Part shown: positions 13,901 to 25,907 of the stretch, piece by piece
Layout of the letters: each line of letters starts with the position of its first letter
Position numbering within the stretch: position 1 is the first letter of the stretch
Origin: Archilochus colubris
Taxonomy: Eukaryota; Chordata; Aves; Apodiformes; Trochilidae
Direction: 5' to 3'
Assembly (NCBI GenBank): GCA_023079485.1
Contig: CM041084.1
Coordinates: 125,216,292 to 125,280,291 of the forward strand
DNA length: 64,000 nucleotides
Notes under the pieces: model-generated
Database searches by the model: none
Told to the model about the DNA's origin: nothing
The model's input: the letters and a program-made list of their open reading frames with translations, nothing else
Position numbers and translations under genes: made by a program

Positions 13901-15814
13901 GGGAAGGGTTATATTTGCTTTTCAGCACTTAGAGAATGTCTCAATCTGGTACTTTTAGGCATTTTGTGGAGCACTTGCTCATGACCTAGACTAGAGTAGT
14001 TTTTCATTTTCTAGGTAGATACGTGCTGAATCAGACTGGTATTTCATAACCTCTGTGCTTTGAATTGGACACAGTGCAATTTTAGACACAGTCTTAAAAC
14101 CGTGAGAGGAGGAACAGAAGTGTCAAATTCCTATATCAAAAGTAGCCACAGGTGAGAAACAAATATGGGGTTCCAATACAACTGTAGCACTTCTGGTCAT
14201 ATACAAAAATATAACTGTAGGCGTCTGAAAGAACAGTTTCCAGAAAAAGTGAGTAGAAAGGACTTTTAAGCAGGTTTGAAGTGGGGCTAGAGGGAGTTTT
14301 TGGATAGCTCTTCTGATCTGACGTTCTTATATTCCATTTAAGGTGTTTATGAAGTATTTTCATAGTCACTTTCAGGCCTTGTGAAAAATTTACTTCAAAT
14401 TTTGGCTCCTTCACTGAAAGTAAAAATGAATTTTTGTCATCTTGGCTCACCACAGTACTTTGCTTTTCCATAAGATACATGCTTTGTGCTTGTAATATTT
14501 TGGCTCATTTTCTATTGTGTCTTCTATAAAATACTATTATTAAATCTATTTTCTTTATTTTAGAACTTGCATAAGTGTAAACTCATAATATATTTGTTTC
14601 ATTTAAATCTCTTCAGCTTTGAGCCTTTTATTCTATCTGTTTGTGGGTCCAAGGGGTTTAGTGTTCCTTGGAGATGCAGTGGAGTTTTACCTTCCTCTAA
14701 ATCATTTAGGTGCACACTGAATACATCAGGCTCAGTTCTGTCCCTCTTGTTAATATATTCCACTAACTCTTGGAAGATATTTTTTTTTAAATAAAATGGA
14801 ACTTCTTATGTTCCAGCTCATGCCTCATTCTGTCACTGGGAACTACTGCGAAGAGCCCAGCTCCACCTTTCTTTCACCCACCCTTTAGATACTTGTACAC
14901 ATTAATATGTGGAAGACCTTTTTTTTTTTTTTTTTAACAGATTATTAAAATTATGTGACATTGACCATGAAAAAAAAAAGACTCTGGTTGTACTGGTAAA
15001 GACTGTACATGGGAAAATTGTGTATTCACATTTAGCATACCCAGACTTTGCAATGAGACACTGTAGGCATTTAGGTTAAGTATGATCAGCCTGAATTGGG
15101 ATAGGATCTACCATCTGAGGGGATGAAGGGTGAAAAGAATATTTCAATTATCAGAATTTACTTTCTAAAGCTTTTAGTATTATGTTATTTGGGAAAATTT
15201 TAACTTTTCTAAGTGTATTTATCTGTTGAACCAGTCAGGCTTTCTATATTCTTGGCCCAAATGTAATTAGTGTTCAGCAAACCATAGGCAGAGGTATATT
15301 AACTGAATGCTTCCTCTGAAATGAGCAGTTGTATGGGTACTGTGAAGAGTAACTTGGAGTTCCCTGCTACCAAATGTTATGGCCCCTGGCCCTGTTCCAG
15401 CACACAAGGAATCCCATTACCTCCCAGCCCTGTTCTTTTGCTATTCCCATTAAAGTCAAACAGCATTCAAAATGGATATAAACATCATAAACCAGAGTAT
15501 AGAATTTCTATCCAATTTCTTAGAATCCACAGTATTTAATTAAAGAAAATCCTATTCCTCTTTCATGCTCAAACTATTACAAATGTTGTGGGATATATCT
15601 AATCAGAACACAGTTGCAAAACATAATTATTTTGCAGTCATGAGCTGAAATTTTCAAAGAAAGTTTAAAAGAAACTGCATGTTGGGTTAAGCTAAATGTT
15701 GCCTAGAAACATCATTTGTTTAGTATCAAAAGTGGAACAGGAAAAAAAAAATAGATGGCCTTAAAATAAAGAACATAAAAGGTTTTTCATTTGCTCTGGG
15801 ATTTTCTGAGATTT
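10901..15814. other. Gene-free unique sequence between the LTR and the first CR1
   Basis: No gene or recognised repeat is visible. The longest ATG frame is 111 codons at 13342-13677 (+), starting MGNCFC in a good initiation context; it is discussed as a finding. A minus frame of 114 codons at 14136-14480 has no recognisable domain. The only simple repeat of note is a poly-T run at 14919-14935. I see no promoter, CpG island or exon chain. Confidence 0.55.
14919..14935. repeat. Poly-T run of 17
   Basis: Seventeen consecutive T residues are followed by AACAG. A pyrimidine run followed by CAG resembles a splice acceptor on the plus strand, but no coding frame or donor follows, so I treat it as a homopolymer only. 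Confidence 0.85.
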
Positions 15815-16314
15815 CATAGAATCATAGAATCATAGAATCCTAGGGGTTAGAAGGGACCTCGAAAGATCATCTAGTCCAACCCCCCCTGCCAGAGCAGGGC
15901 CACCTAGAGTACATCGTGCAGGAACGTGTCCAAGCGGGTTTTGAATGTCTCCAGTGAAGGAGACTCCACGACCCCCCTGGGCAGCCTGTTCCAGGGCTCT
16001 GTCAAACTTACAGTAAAAAAATTTTTTCGAATATTCAACTTGAACCTCCTGTGCTCCAATTTACACCCATTACCCCTTGTCCTATCACTGGTCATCACTG
16101 AGAAAAGCCGAACTCCATCTCCCTGACACTCACCCCTTACATATTTGAAAACATTGATGAGGTCACCCCTCAGTCTCCTTTTCTCCAAACTAAAGAGACC
16201 CAGCTCCCTCAGCCTTTCCTCATAAGGGAGATGTTCCACTCCCTTAATCATCTTAGTAGCTCTGCGCTGGACTCTTTCAAGCACTTCCCTGTCCTTCTTG
16301 AACTGAGGGGCCCA
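15815..16314 (-). mobile_element. CR1 LINE, 5'-truncated 3' end (octamer-tailed subfamily A)
   Basis: Three inverted octamers (CATAGAAT) mark the 3' end of a minus-strand CR1 at 15815. They are followed by the conserved tail with GAAGGGACCTCGAAAGATC. The body continues as the ORF2 3' part and breaks off at about 16314 in GAACTGAGGGGCCCA, a typical 5' truncation from incomplete reverse transcription. The tail differs from the copies at 20.9 and 26.9 kb (a CCACCTAGAG block and a TTGTGCTCCAA-like block), so it belongs to another CR1 subfamily. The insertion is probably moderately old. Confidence 0.93.
15904..16284 (-). pseudogene. CR1 ORF2 C-terminal fragment (126 codons)
   Basis: This frame encodes the C-terminal end of CR1 ORF2, the endonuclease/reverse transcriptase polyprotein, downstream of the catalytic domain. 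It carries the conserved CR1 signatures [31 protein letters not shown] and the RKNFFT...WNRLP...[11 protein letters not shown] block. The endonuclease and RT domains are absent because of the 5' truncation, so no working enzyme can be made. The uninterrupted frame suggests limited decay. Confidence 0.85.
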
Positions 16315-16794
16315 TTTGTTCTAAAAGACTATGTACTTAGCAAACCTGAAACAACTGGAGAGAAAATTTTATTTGTTTCAGTCATTTTGAACTTAGGCAA
16401 TTTACAGCATTTGAAGAACCTTAGAAATAAAGGTGTTCAAAACATCAGTGACACGATATCCGACTTGACAACAGATAAATTTTAACCACATCTTGTAATC
16501 CTCTAGTTGTTAATTTCTTTTCAGGTCTATATATGCATTAATATTTTGTAAAACTGATGTCCTTCCATAACATCTACATTTTCTCTGACCACGTTGCTGA
16601 AAGAAATTCTTCAACAACAGCAAAAAAGGAAAGTTACAACCTGAAGTTAAATACCCTGCTTGACTTTTTCAACTTATAAAGAAGGGAGTAGGGGGGAGGT
16701 TTCTCAACATCAATATATGTATTTCTGTATAGATCTAGGTATGCATTTATAATCAGGAATAAATCATGCAGACACAGAAAAACACAGTCCCAAA

Positions 16795-16911
16795 GGAAAG
16801 CAAAGAAACAAACAAACAAAACCAAGAAAAATAAACAACAAAGAAAAAAAAAATCCAACAAAAAAAGCAAAATCAATGAAACAAAAAAACCCAAACCAAA
16901 CCAAACAAAAC
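16795..16911. repeat. A-rich (CAAA)n-type low-complexity tract
   Basis: This is a plus-strand A-rich stretch of about 115 bp with recurring CAAA, CCAAA and AAAAA units and almost no T. Its complement gives the spurious Phe/Leu-rich minus frame at 16634-16894. It could be the decayed A-rich tail of an old insertion, but no element body is recognisable beside it. Confidence 0.8.
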
Positions 16912-18530
16912 TTATATTTAACTACCTGATTTTTTATTCTATCACTCTGCTATATTTATTTGGTTAAAGCTGCTTTGTAAGTCACTGAAGCAACAGATGT
17001 ATTCAGTTTTCTTGAAATTTGTGGACTTAGATTCTGTCTCATAGATTCATGTGGTGACATGTTGATGCTTATTCCAGGTTATGCATATACTCTGAAAACA
17101 ATCACTTTTTAAGAAAGTTGTTCCTTCTGCATACCAGTAGGAAGAACAGAGATAAAATTGTCAGGAGTCCTTTCCTTTAAGGAATAGAAATGCATTTGTG
17201 GAAAAGACCATGGGTCTTTTTTTTAAAGATTGGGAGTGCTTACCAAAAAAGTCTGTATAAATCAAATTTATGTACCGTGTCTTTATGCATGCCAAGGCCC
17301 CTGAGCCTACTGAAGCTGAAATCCTTCACAGGTTTTCTGGAACTCACTATTTCACTCAGACAGTAAATGTTGTTTTGCTTGGTCCTTATAATCTGGTTAA
17401 ATAGTGAGGGATTTCACGCACTTAGCAACCACGTCCAAAAACAACTTTCTCATACAGTTGGAACACAAACATTGGCTTTCTTAGCTGTCCTGAACTTGGT
17501 ATGTGTTATATGGAATGCAATCACACTTTGTCTGTGAGGGTTGGCTTGAGAAATTTATCTTTTCCCATGTTAATCTTGCCAATGATCTGATTATATTGTA
17601 TAAGCAGGATATTAAACTGAAAGACAGACCCTACCACAGGCTGTAGATTCTAACTCACTTGGAGCAAAATTAATGTATACTCCTTCTCTGGAAAATACTT
17701 GTTTCTCTTGAAAATATATCTTGAAAAATATCAGTAATAGTACTCACGAACACATGTAATAGTATTTTTACAGCTCTGATTGTCAAAGAATAAAATTAAG
17801 GTAGTTGGTTGAGAGATTTTATATCTTTTACCAAAATATCTGATATAGATGAAAAGGAAGCAAGTTATAAGGCCTACAAGCCTTTCTGGAAATGACAATA
17901 ACACAGAAATAAGAAATTGTATGAACATCCTAAATTAAATGTAAATTAAGAAAAAAAATTTTTGATAACATTGTGAAAATTTTATTACAGAGAAGTAAAG
18001 TTTAATCCTGTTTTAGAATATATGAACAACATGATCTATTGGTTGCATTCCTAAATTTATGAGGGTGATTGTGTAGGACAACACACAGACAGCAGTGCCT
18101 ATCAGCTTCCTCTTCCACTTCATTCCTCCACTCAGCCATCCTACCATTTCCCAGTTCTGGTCCCCAGTGATGGAGGTTGCCCTTGCAGCTTGTGTCTTCT
18201 CTCTCTTAATCTTAAGGTTGCAAGATGCCAGGCTCAGATGCAGGAAGTCATTAGTCCTTTTGTTTAAATGCTTGAAGGCCACAACCCATTTTGGATCTGC
18301 TGTAAGCAGTGATATATGCATAAATATATTTTCTGATAACAGTAGGAAATTCAGCATAATTTGTGGTGATTTTGCATGTCTTTATCAACTGTGCACTGAA
18401 ACAAACAATTTGGGGAGAAATATGTGGTCTGGCAGCACATGAATAATGCTGGCATAATTTGAGTTTTTTAGACTGAAATAAAAAAAGAGACAATTTTAAA
18501 ATGACAGGTATTAGAAACATCTGATTTTTT

Positions 18531-18622
18531 TCATATATATCAGAACAATTAGAGCATTTCATATATATTCCTTCATATATATTTCATATATTTGGAACAT
18601 TTCATATCAGAACAATTAGAAC
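18531..18622. repeat. Imperfect direct repeat with TCATATAT motifs
   Basis: A block with TCATAT followed by CAGAACAATTAGA occurs at about 18535-18553 and again at 18602-18620. TTCATATAT-type units fill the gap between them. The arrangement suggests a small tandem duplication that has since diverged. Confidence 0.7.
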
Positions 18623-18959
18623 TAGGCATGTGGAGGAAGACTGCAGCTGAAATGGCTGATATCACTGTTCTCCTTTTAGGAAAGAGCTGTTAAAGAAAAC
18701 AAACTTCTAAATAAGTTATCATTTTTAATTTATTCAACTGTGAGATTTACATAGAACCAATACATTGTCATTGCTGTGGAATGTGCATTATCAGTGTCAG
18801 TGGGCATGAAGCATCATACATTTCAGTAGAAAGCTTCAGTTCCATCAGATGGGCTGTGTTGATGACCAAAAACCAGCTATTCCCATTGTCCATTTGTCTC
18901 TGTCTTCATAGCCTAGAAAGAGTCCCTGTGTACCACCTATATATAAATTTTTCCTCTTC

Positions 18960-19400
18960 TCTTCTCCTCGTGTCAGGACCCTGAGAGCACTGATATACCC
19001 TAATAGCCTTGACCAGCCTTCTCTGGGATCCCTAGCCACACTCTCAGGCCCAGGGCTCTAAGGCCATCGCCCTCCATCTCTGCTTGAGTGTAGCTGTAGC
19101 TTAGCTGAGTTCTGCCTGATCCCTGTCCCCCAGATAGACATTAGACTCACCTTCTGGGTACTTGTAGCTAGTCTCCAGCCCTGACTTTGCTCCTGTCTCC
19201 TTGAGACCCTGATGGGACTCATCATTGGCCCCTGGCCCTGGTTCAGCCCTTTGCCTTGTTGAAGGACCAGGCTAGTTTACCATCATCCAGCTCTCCTCCC
19301 CTTCTCAGACCTTGAGGTACAATACTCTGTCAGTGGTTCACCCACAGGTCCTGGCTTCTTGTCCATCAGGTAGGAGATGGTCTTCGCTTAGCACCAGGAG
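18960..19400. other. GC-richer, pyrimidine-rich segment of unknown origin
   Basis: About 440 bp are clearly richer in C and G than the AT-rich flanks, with many CCTGG, CCAG and CTCC words on the plus strand. No long open frame, splice structure or CR1/ERVL motif is evident. It could be an unrecognised old repeat (for example an LTR), a decayed gene fragment or simply a local compositional patch. Boundaries are approximate. Confidence 0.35.
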
Positions 19401-19917
19401 TGTTCCTTTCCCATTCATTGTAGCTCTTTAATTATCTATTTGGAGTTAAAATGAATAGGAGGCTGTTGTGTAAGAAATGGAGAGGTATGACCCATAGCTT
19501 GGATTCATGGCACTAGAAAACTTGATAGCATTCAAGAAATTTCAGTTAAAGAAGATGAGAAGATGAGGTCCATCTCAGGCAGAAAGGCCAGGAGTAGACT
19601 GCAGGAGCAAAGATGCTGTGCATTCAAGTGAACAGACTTAATAAGAGAAAGACCTGCATTTCTCTGAAATTAAACTACTTTAGCTATTTCAGTTCATGAG
19701 TGTTTATTTGGAAATGAGGTCTGAAGTGTCTAAGAGTTTGTGAATTCAAATATAGGTGAAACTTGGAAACAAATCTTTGTATTGGTATGGACAAAACACT
19801 TAGGGAAGACTTCTGGTATAGGCATAATATAAATGTAAGATTGAAGATCTAAACATGGACTGTAAAATACTCCTAGACATTCCTACTAGTTTCTGAAATG
19901 ACCTTGGTATCTGCAAC

Positions 19918-19967
19918 TAAATAATTAAATTATAAAAATATAAATAAAAATAATATATTATTTAATA
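19918..19967. repeat. AT-rich low-complexity tract
   Basis: About 50 bp made almost only of A and T (runs of AATAT, TAAAA and TTAATA). No function can be inferred. Confidence 0.75.
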
Positions 19968-20865
19968 TGCAAATCAAATAATACACAACTACAGAGTGAT
20001 GGTAATATTTTTTTAGCAGTTGTAGTAATAACAGTGGCAACTGTAAACTTAGGACTTGATTGTCTAACCATTGTTGAATAATTTCTGTAGGTAGTACTGT
20101 ACGTAGCATATACTTCTACCTCTTGATCACAGTACATATGTGAGTTAGAGAAAATCACATAGCTATAGAGCAAAGGTAATGAAGCATACTAGAGGGGGAA
20201 ATATAATTTTCACAGAATCACAAAATCACATACTGGTGCACTTGATATAAAATTTTCACTTCTGTTCAAACTGTAGCGTTTCAGGGTTTGGAAATGTTGT
20301 AATAAAAATGTGGGTTTGCTTCATGGATCACTCTGCCCATTTCAGGGATTACTATAAATTGTCTCAAGTAAGATGGAGAAAGTGGAGATTTGGATCACTG
20401 ATATGGGAAACACTTTAATTGAGTATGGCCTCTCTTTTCTTTCTTGGATCAATGGTATTAAAGTGCTGTAGTTGCACACAAGGGATGACATGGAAAATGA
20501 AAATTAAACACAAACTCCTACTTTAAAATATCAAATCTGAACATTTACAGGTTTTTTCTATTTTGGGGTTTAGATGTATGGGTAAGTTATGAAATACCAT
20601 CTGATCTGCAGTGCAGTTGCTAGTAATGAGTCAGAGAAGGTGATAATTGAAAGTCATAATCTCAGTTACTAGTTTGGCATGATCTGGTTTGTGTCACTTT
20701 CTGTTTCTCCTGTCCAGATATATATTCCCCTGTAGAAATATGTTTACCATAGAACAGGAGGTGTATGGAATAAGTTGCTCTGGGACAACAGGTTCATCCA
20801 CTGGATCCCTAAGAAGTGCTTACCTAAAAAGAGTAGATCACTCTTATTGCATACACACAGTGAAA

Positions 20866-21805
20866 CACAGAATCACAGAATCAGCCAGGTTGGAAAGGGC
20901 CTCTGAGATCATCAAATCCAACCCTTAATCCACTGCCACTGTGGCTACCACACCATGGCACTGAGTGTCACATTCAGTCTCTTCTTAAAAACTTCCAGGC
21001 ATGGAGAATCCACCACCTCACTGGACAGCCCATTCCAATGCCTGATTACCCTCTCTGTAAAGAATTTCTTCCTAATATCCAACCTAAACCTCCCCTGGCA
21101 GAGCTTAAATCCATTCCCTCTTGTTTCAATGATAGCTGTCTGGGAGAAGAGACTGACCCTCCCCCTGGCTATAGCCTCCTTTCAGGGAGTTGTAGAGAGT
21201 GATGAGGTCTCCCCTGAGCCTCCTCTTCTCCAGATTGAACACCCCCAGCTCCCTCAGCCCTTCCCCACAGGACTTGTGCTGGATCCCTTCACAGCCTCCT
21301 TGCTCTTCTCGGGGCCTGCTCCAACACCTCAATCTCCTTCCTGAACTGAGGGGCCCAGAACTGGACACAGTTCTCAAGGTGTGGCCTCACCAGTGCTGAG
21401 TACAGGGGTAGAATCCCTTCCCTGGACCTGTTGGCCACACTGTTCCTGATACATGCCAGGATGCCATTGGCCTTCTTGGCCACCTGGGCACACTGCTGGC
21501 TCATGTTCAGCTTCCTGTCAATCCAGACTCCCAGGTCCCTTTCTGCCTGGCTGCTCTCAGCCGCTCTGTGCCCAGCCTGGAGCTCCCCATGGGGCTGTTG
21601 TGGCCAAAGTGCAGGACCCGGCACTTGGTTGTGTTGAACCTCATCCCATTGGAATCAGCCCAACTCTCCAGTCTGTCCCTCTGCAGAGCCCTCCTGCCTT
21701 CCAGCTGATCCACACTCCCCTCCAACTTGGTGTCATCTGTGAATTTGCTAATGATGGACTCAATCCCCTCATCTAAATCATCAATGAAGATATTAAACAG
21801 AACTG
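20866..21805 (-). mobile_element. CR1 LINE, 5'-truncated, longest copy in the window
   Basis: Two octamers (CACAGAAT, a variant of CATAGAAT) mark the 3' end of a minus-strand CR1 at 20866. A tail with GTTGGAAAGGGCCTCTGAGATC follows. The body runs about 940 bp and reaches back into the end of the reverse transcriptase domain, where the frame reads FTDDTKL at about 21723-21743. Most CR1 elements have FADD at this catalytic position. It breaks off at about 21805. Over its 3' two thirds it closely resembles the copy at 26.9 kb, so the two belong to the same subfamily. Confidence 0.93.
21126..21754 (-). pseudogene. CR1 ORF2 remnant, frameshifted
   Basis: Coding potential is split over three minus-strand frames. 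The first (about 21507-21754) covers the end of the RT domain and continues through [12 protein letters not shown] and [14 protein letters not shown]. The second (21289-21624) carries [21 protein letters not shown] and [11 protein letters not shown]. The third (21126-21377) carries [18 protein letters not shown]. Shifts between frames show at least two indels, so the copy is dead. The catalytic FADD position reads FTDD. Confidence 0.82.
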
Positions 21806-23030
21806 TTGTTAATCAACAGTTTGTTGACAATAAAGCTTATAACTAGGCACAGATGGTAAGATGTTAACAATAAGGATGAAAAAGCATGGATATTCAAGAA
21901 ATTTTTTATTCTGTAATTAGAAAGAAGAAAAATGCTATCTATGTATTATATTAGACCAATTAAATGCTTTTTCAGGCCATAATTAGCCCCAGAGTGTAGT
22001 AAAAATCTTCTATTACAGATATGCTTATTCAGTCCTGTTGTCTGAATATCATAAACCAAAAAGTCTCTGAAGACCTGGTTGAATCTGGCCTGCCAATTCT
22101 TTGAATTTTCACAAAACAGGGGGTGCCAAGGGAATTTTACAAAATATAAAAGAACTTATGTTTTTTCAGTAATATAAATGGCAGAGAAAGTAACTGTGGC
22201 AGCTCTAGTACAGCTGGATTATCAGTATAAACATTGATGGGGGGGAGAAAGAAAACTGATACAAGAGAGAAGTGATTTAATTAGGCATCAAAATTATCAT
22301 AAGTTCCAACCAGCTGGTTTAGGAAAAATAGAAGTTGTCAAAACAAAATATTGTTTTCATTCTCTTCTGAGACTGCAAGTTTCGTTCCTAAAGTTAATTG
22401 ACTAGATACAATGCAGTTGAATTTTTTATGAGCCTTTGATTTGCTGTAGCTTCTCAGTGTGTAAAGTACAAGACAAGTAGAGAGAGGACTATTTTAAGTA
22501 GTTTTCCCTAGAAAGTTACTGAATAATGAGATTTGGAGTAAACTCTCAAAAATTCTTCAGGTCTTGATACTTGTTCTAGCCTTATTTAATGTTCCTCATA
22601 GAAGTATGCTGGAGATTTTGCTTGAAAATAGTACAGTATATACACCTGTGGGTAAAAAGTAATACTGTGGTCACATATGGCAAAATCTGTGATCAGTCCT
22701 TCCTGGAGAAGGTACCAAACATGCACATAAAATTGAGAAAGAATGAGTTATTCTTCCTTGATAAATACTGTGGAATGTAGATAGTATTTCAGAATTCTTT
22801 TAGATGCTGTTACATGTTGTTGATAAATACATTCCAGAATCACATGGCAAATCTGTAGAAAAACCCTTTGCTACCATTTTTCCCATTTATTCATCTACTT
22901 AAAATACAGTGTGTTGCTTGCAGCACTGCACTGTCAGATAAGCACCTCTATGAACAAGCAAAAGGAGAAGAAAAGAAGTCTAAGCCTACCAGTAAGCCTA
23001 TGGTATTAAAATATCAGCCAAAGGCTTAAA
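21806..23030. other. Gene-free AT-rich spacer between two CR1 copies
   Basis: About 1.2 kb of AT-rich sequence with only short open frames (up to 63 codons at 22589-22780) and no recognised repeat or regulatory site. Confidence 0.55.
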
Positions 23031-23720
23031 TAGAATCATAGGTTCACAGAATTTTTTGGTTGGCAAATGTAAGTTCAAGTCCAACGTTAACCTTTCACTC
23101 TGCCGAGTCTTCCACTAAACCATGTCCCTAAGCAGCATGTCTGCATGTCTTAAATACCTCCAGGGATGGTGACTCTGCCACTTCCCTGGGCAGCCTGTCC
23201 TAATGCCTGACAACCATTTCAGTAAAAGAAGTTTTTGATAACATCCAGCCTAAACCTTCCCTGGCACAACTTGAAGCCTTTTGCTTTCATCTTATTCCTT
23301 GCTACTTGGGAGAAAGGACAACCCCCCACCTTACTACAACCTCCTTTCAGGTACTTCTAGAGAGCAATAAATAAGGTCTCCCCTGAGCCTCCATTTCTCC
23401 CACCTAGACAATCCTGGTTCCTTCACCTGTTTCTCCTAAGATTTCTGTTGCAGACCCTTCACTGGCTTCATTGCCCAGTCACTTCCCTAGGGCTGTTGGT
23501 CACAAAGTTTCTGATTCAGGCCAGGATGGTGTTGGCCTTCTTGGCCACCTGGACACATTGTTGGCTCATAAATTCAGCTGGGTGTTGATCAGTATCTCCA
23601 GGTCCTTTTCTGCCAGGCTGCTTTCCAGACTCTCTTCCCCAAAGCTGTAGCATTTCATGGGGTTGTTGTGGCACTAGTGCAGGACCAAACACTTGGCTGT
23701 ATTTAGCCTTGTATTATGTC
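23031..23720 (-). mobile_element. CR1 LINE, old and highly diverged copy
   Basis: The tail starts TAGAATCATAGGTTCACAGA, a mutated octamer array. Diverged CR1 body follows: CACTTCCCTGGGCAGCCTGT, a TAAACCTTCCCTGGCACAA block, CTCCCCTGAGCCTCC, and a GGCCTTCTTGGCCACCTGGA block near 23535. No long frame survives, and small indels are frequent compared with the copy at 26.9 kb. It is a minus-strand, 5'-truncated, clearly older insertion. The 5' boundary is approximate. Confidence 0.88.
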
Positions 23721-24717
23721 AAAAGTAACTAGTTGATTCATCCTTTTCCTTAGAATCCATTGAGACACTCTTCCTAGTATCATAAGGCATAGAACAAACA
23801 AATTCTCACAATTTTTAATCTGTTCATATTTCCCCTGTGTTTCCTCTCCAGCATCCTAGCCATTTTTGAAAATCTCATCCATGATGCACTCCACTAAACA
23901 GACATTTGATGCCAGTTTCTGTGTACAAGCTAATTCCTTTGATTGATCCTCTTCTAGAAAGACTGCCCATAGAGGAATGCACAGCTGAGTCCCTGTGACT
24001 ATTCACAGACACTCGTTGCTTTTAAGATAAAATTCACATCCTCCAGCATTTAGCTTTTTTTTTTTAAAAGTAGTACTTAGATGTTAAAATAAGATCTTAA
24101 GCATATTTATAATTTTCCACTTACAATTTTTCCACAGAGGTAACAATTGTGCAAACTACAGGGTATGGTACTGTGTGCTGGTGATATATTATACTAAATA
24201 TATTGACTAGAATTTCAAGATTACTTGAACAAAGATAATTTTTCAGTTAGCAGGTCCTTAAAAGATGATCAATGAAAATTAAAATTCTAGATTTACTTTC
24301 ATTCTGGGTCATGTCTAGGAATGGATCAAAAGGAATAGTGTTAACTAAAAATGTCATCACTGATCTTCTTTTCACCTATCAAAATTCCAGTGAAGAAATT
24401 GCTACTTGCTGAGGTATGAATTGCATTTTATAACTTTGAAAAGTTTTGCAACAGTGGAAGAAGAGATAAACTAATAATCCACACTAACTCACGATAAATT
24501 GATTTACTTAGAATGGGCATCCACTGAAAACTTACTCATTGCAACCTAGCCAAGGAGTTTAAACCTAAACAAAAACATTCCATTGGACAGAATGTTATTG
24601 CTATGGATAAGACAGACTTGAGAAATAACTGTGTAACTTTACAGCTACAAAGAGAAATATTTTTATCTAACAACAAACATAAGAGATGCCAAAATTGTCT
24701 TATTAGAAGACATAAGG

Positions 24718-24748
24718 AATATATAGGTATATATATACATATATATAC
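24718..24748. repeat. (TA)n microsatellite, interrupted
   Basis: About 30 bp of alternating T and A interrupted by GG and C. It is a likely polymorphic simple repeat. Confidence 0.8.
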
Positions 24749-25866
24749 CGGACCTATAATTAGTAGTAGAATAATATATACCCTTACATTTTTTGAAGCA
24801 GTGTTTACCAGGTGACCACAACTTTACATTTTCATAAGGATCTTTTTTCTTCTATAATATGCTTTAGATGTGTTTTGTTTCTTCATTGTAAGGTCATTCT
24901 TAAACCTAGAAAATTACATAAAGTTTTTTTTCTCTTTTCAGTTATTTCAGTTTCATCAAAATATAAATTCATTTTTGAGAGTAAAATAAGGGGAATAGGA
25001 ATTTAGCCAAAGTGCTTGTTATGCCATATAAATATGGAATAAGAAGCTGGGATCATATAACTCAGAATTTAAAAGAAAAAAAGTAGATAAAAAAATCCAT
25101 ACAAGGGAAAACACAAGAAAATAAGTGTCATCAATGCGTTTCCTAACGTTATCCCCAAGGCCTGAATTATTTGTGTTCCACCTAATAAACTGCAAACTTA
25201 GCCAATGTGTTAATGTGACAGGAAGCATGGTTGTATTATCTGCCTGCAAGCGAAGGAGTCTGTGAACACAGAAGAGATTTGTAGCATGAGTTTTCTGTAA
25301 GACATGTTCCACATTGCAAGAGTAGGACTGAGGAAAAATTATCTTGAGAGTGAGCCAGCAGCGTAATGAATGTGTATCTTGCACTTTATCAAGCCAGCTG
25401 TAAAAATAAAAAATGATAATAAAAAATAATTTAAGGAATATTTGTCAGTTATCGATTTCATCCTTCATTAGTATTAATTTTTACTACAGAAATATGTAAG
25501 AAACTCTGGCACTGATTAAGTCAGACCTATAGAAATTTCTCTCTGAAAATACAGAGGATAGAAAATTAAACAGAGGTCATTTGGCTTGCCTGCAAGGAGG
25601 TTATCCCATTGAATACGATGATTCTTGTGCTGTGTAAAAAGTATTATGTTCTTTAATCCCTATTCTGTTTCTGGTCTTTATTCAATGAATTTCTCTTTAG
25701 TGGTGACTTCCTTTCAGGAGTATAGATCATAATAATGCACCAGTCCAGTTTTGTGGTTTTGCTGTGTGTGGTCATTATGAAGAGCTAACAGGACTGATTA
25801 TGGGCTAAATATAAATAAATGACTCTTTCACAGGACACGGTCATTCTCAGTTGAATAATATTGTTG

Positions 25867-25907
25867 GGAATGATGGAAATGATGGAAATGATGGCAATGA
25901 TGGAAAC
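25867..25907. repeat. 9-bp tandem repeat (GAAATGATG)n
   Basis: About 4.5 copies of a 9-bp unit GAAATGATG, one carrying an A-to-C change (GCAATGATG). It is a small, probably recent slippage product. Confidence 0.85.

Larger units (their letters stand above)
16315..20865. other. Gene-free sequence between the first and second CR1
   Basis: No host gene is visible. The stretch holds a CAAA-type A-rich tract (16.80-16.91 kb), a small duplicated AT-rich segment (18.53-18.62 kb), a GC-richer block (18.96-19.40 kb) and an AT-rich tract (19.92-19.97 kb). Opposed frames of 114-115 codons at 18013-18442 overlap on both strands and match no family I recognise. A lone CACAGAATCAC at 20211 resembles a CR1 octamer but lacks a body. 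Confidence 0.55.

Noticed and set aside
18013..18442. Opposed 114- and 115-codon frames
   Set aside because: No recognisable family on either strand, and the overlap on both strands suggests a stop-poor patch rather than a gene.
20211..20235. CACAGAATCACAAAATCACA resembling CR1 octamers
   Set aside because: No conserved CR1 tail follows (the next bases are TACTGGTGCACTTG). Too short to support an insertion.
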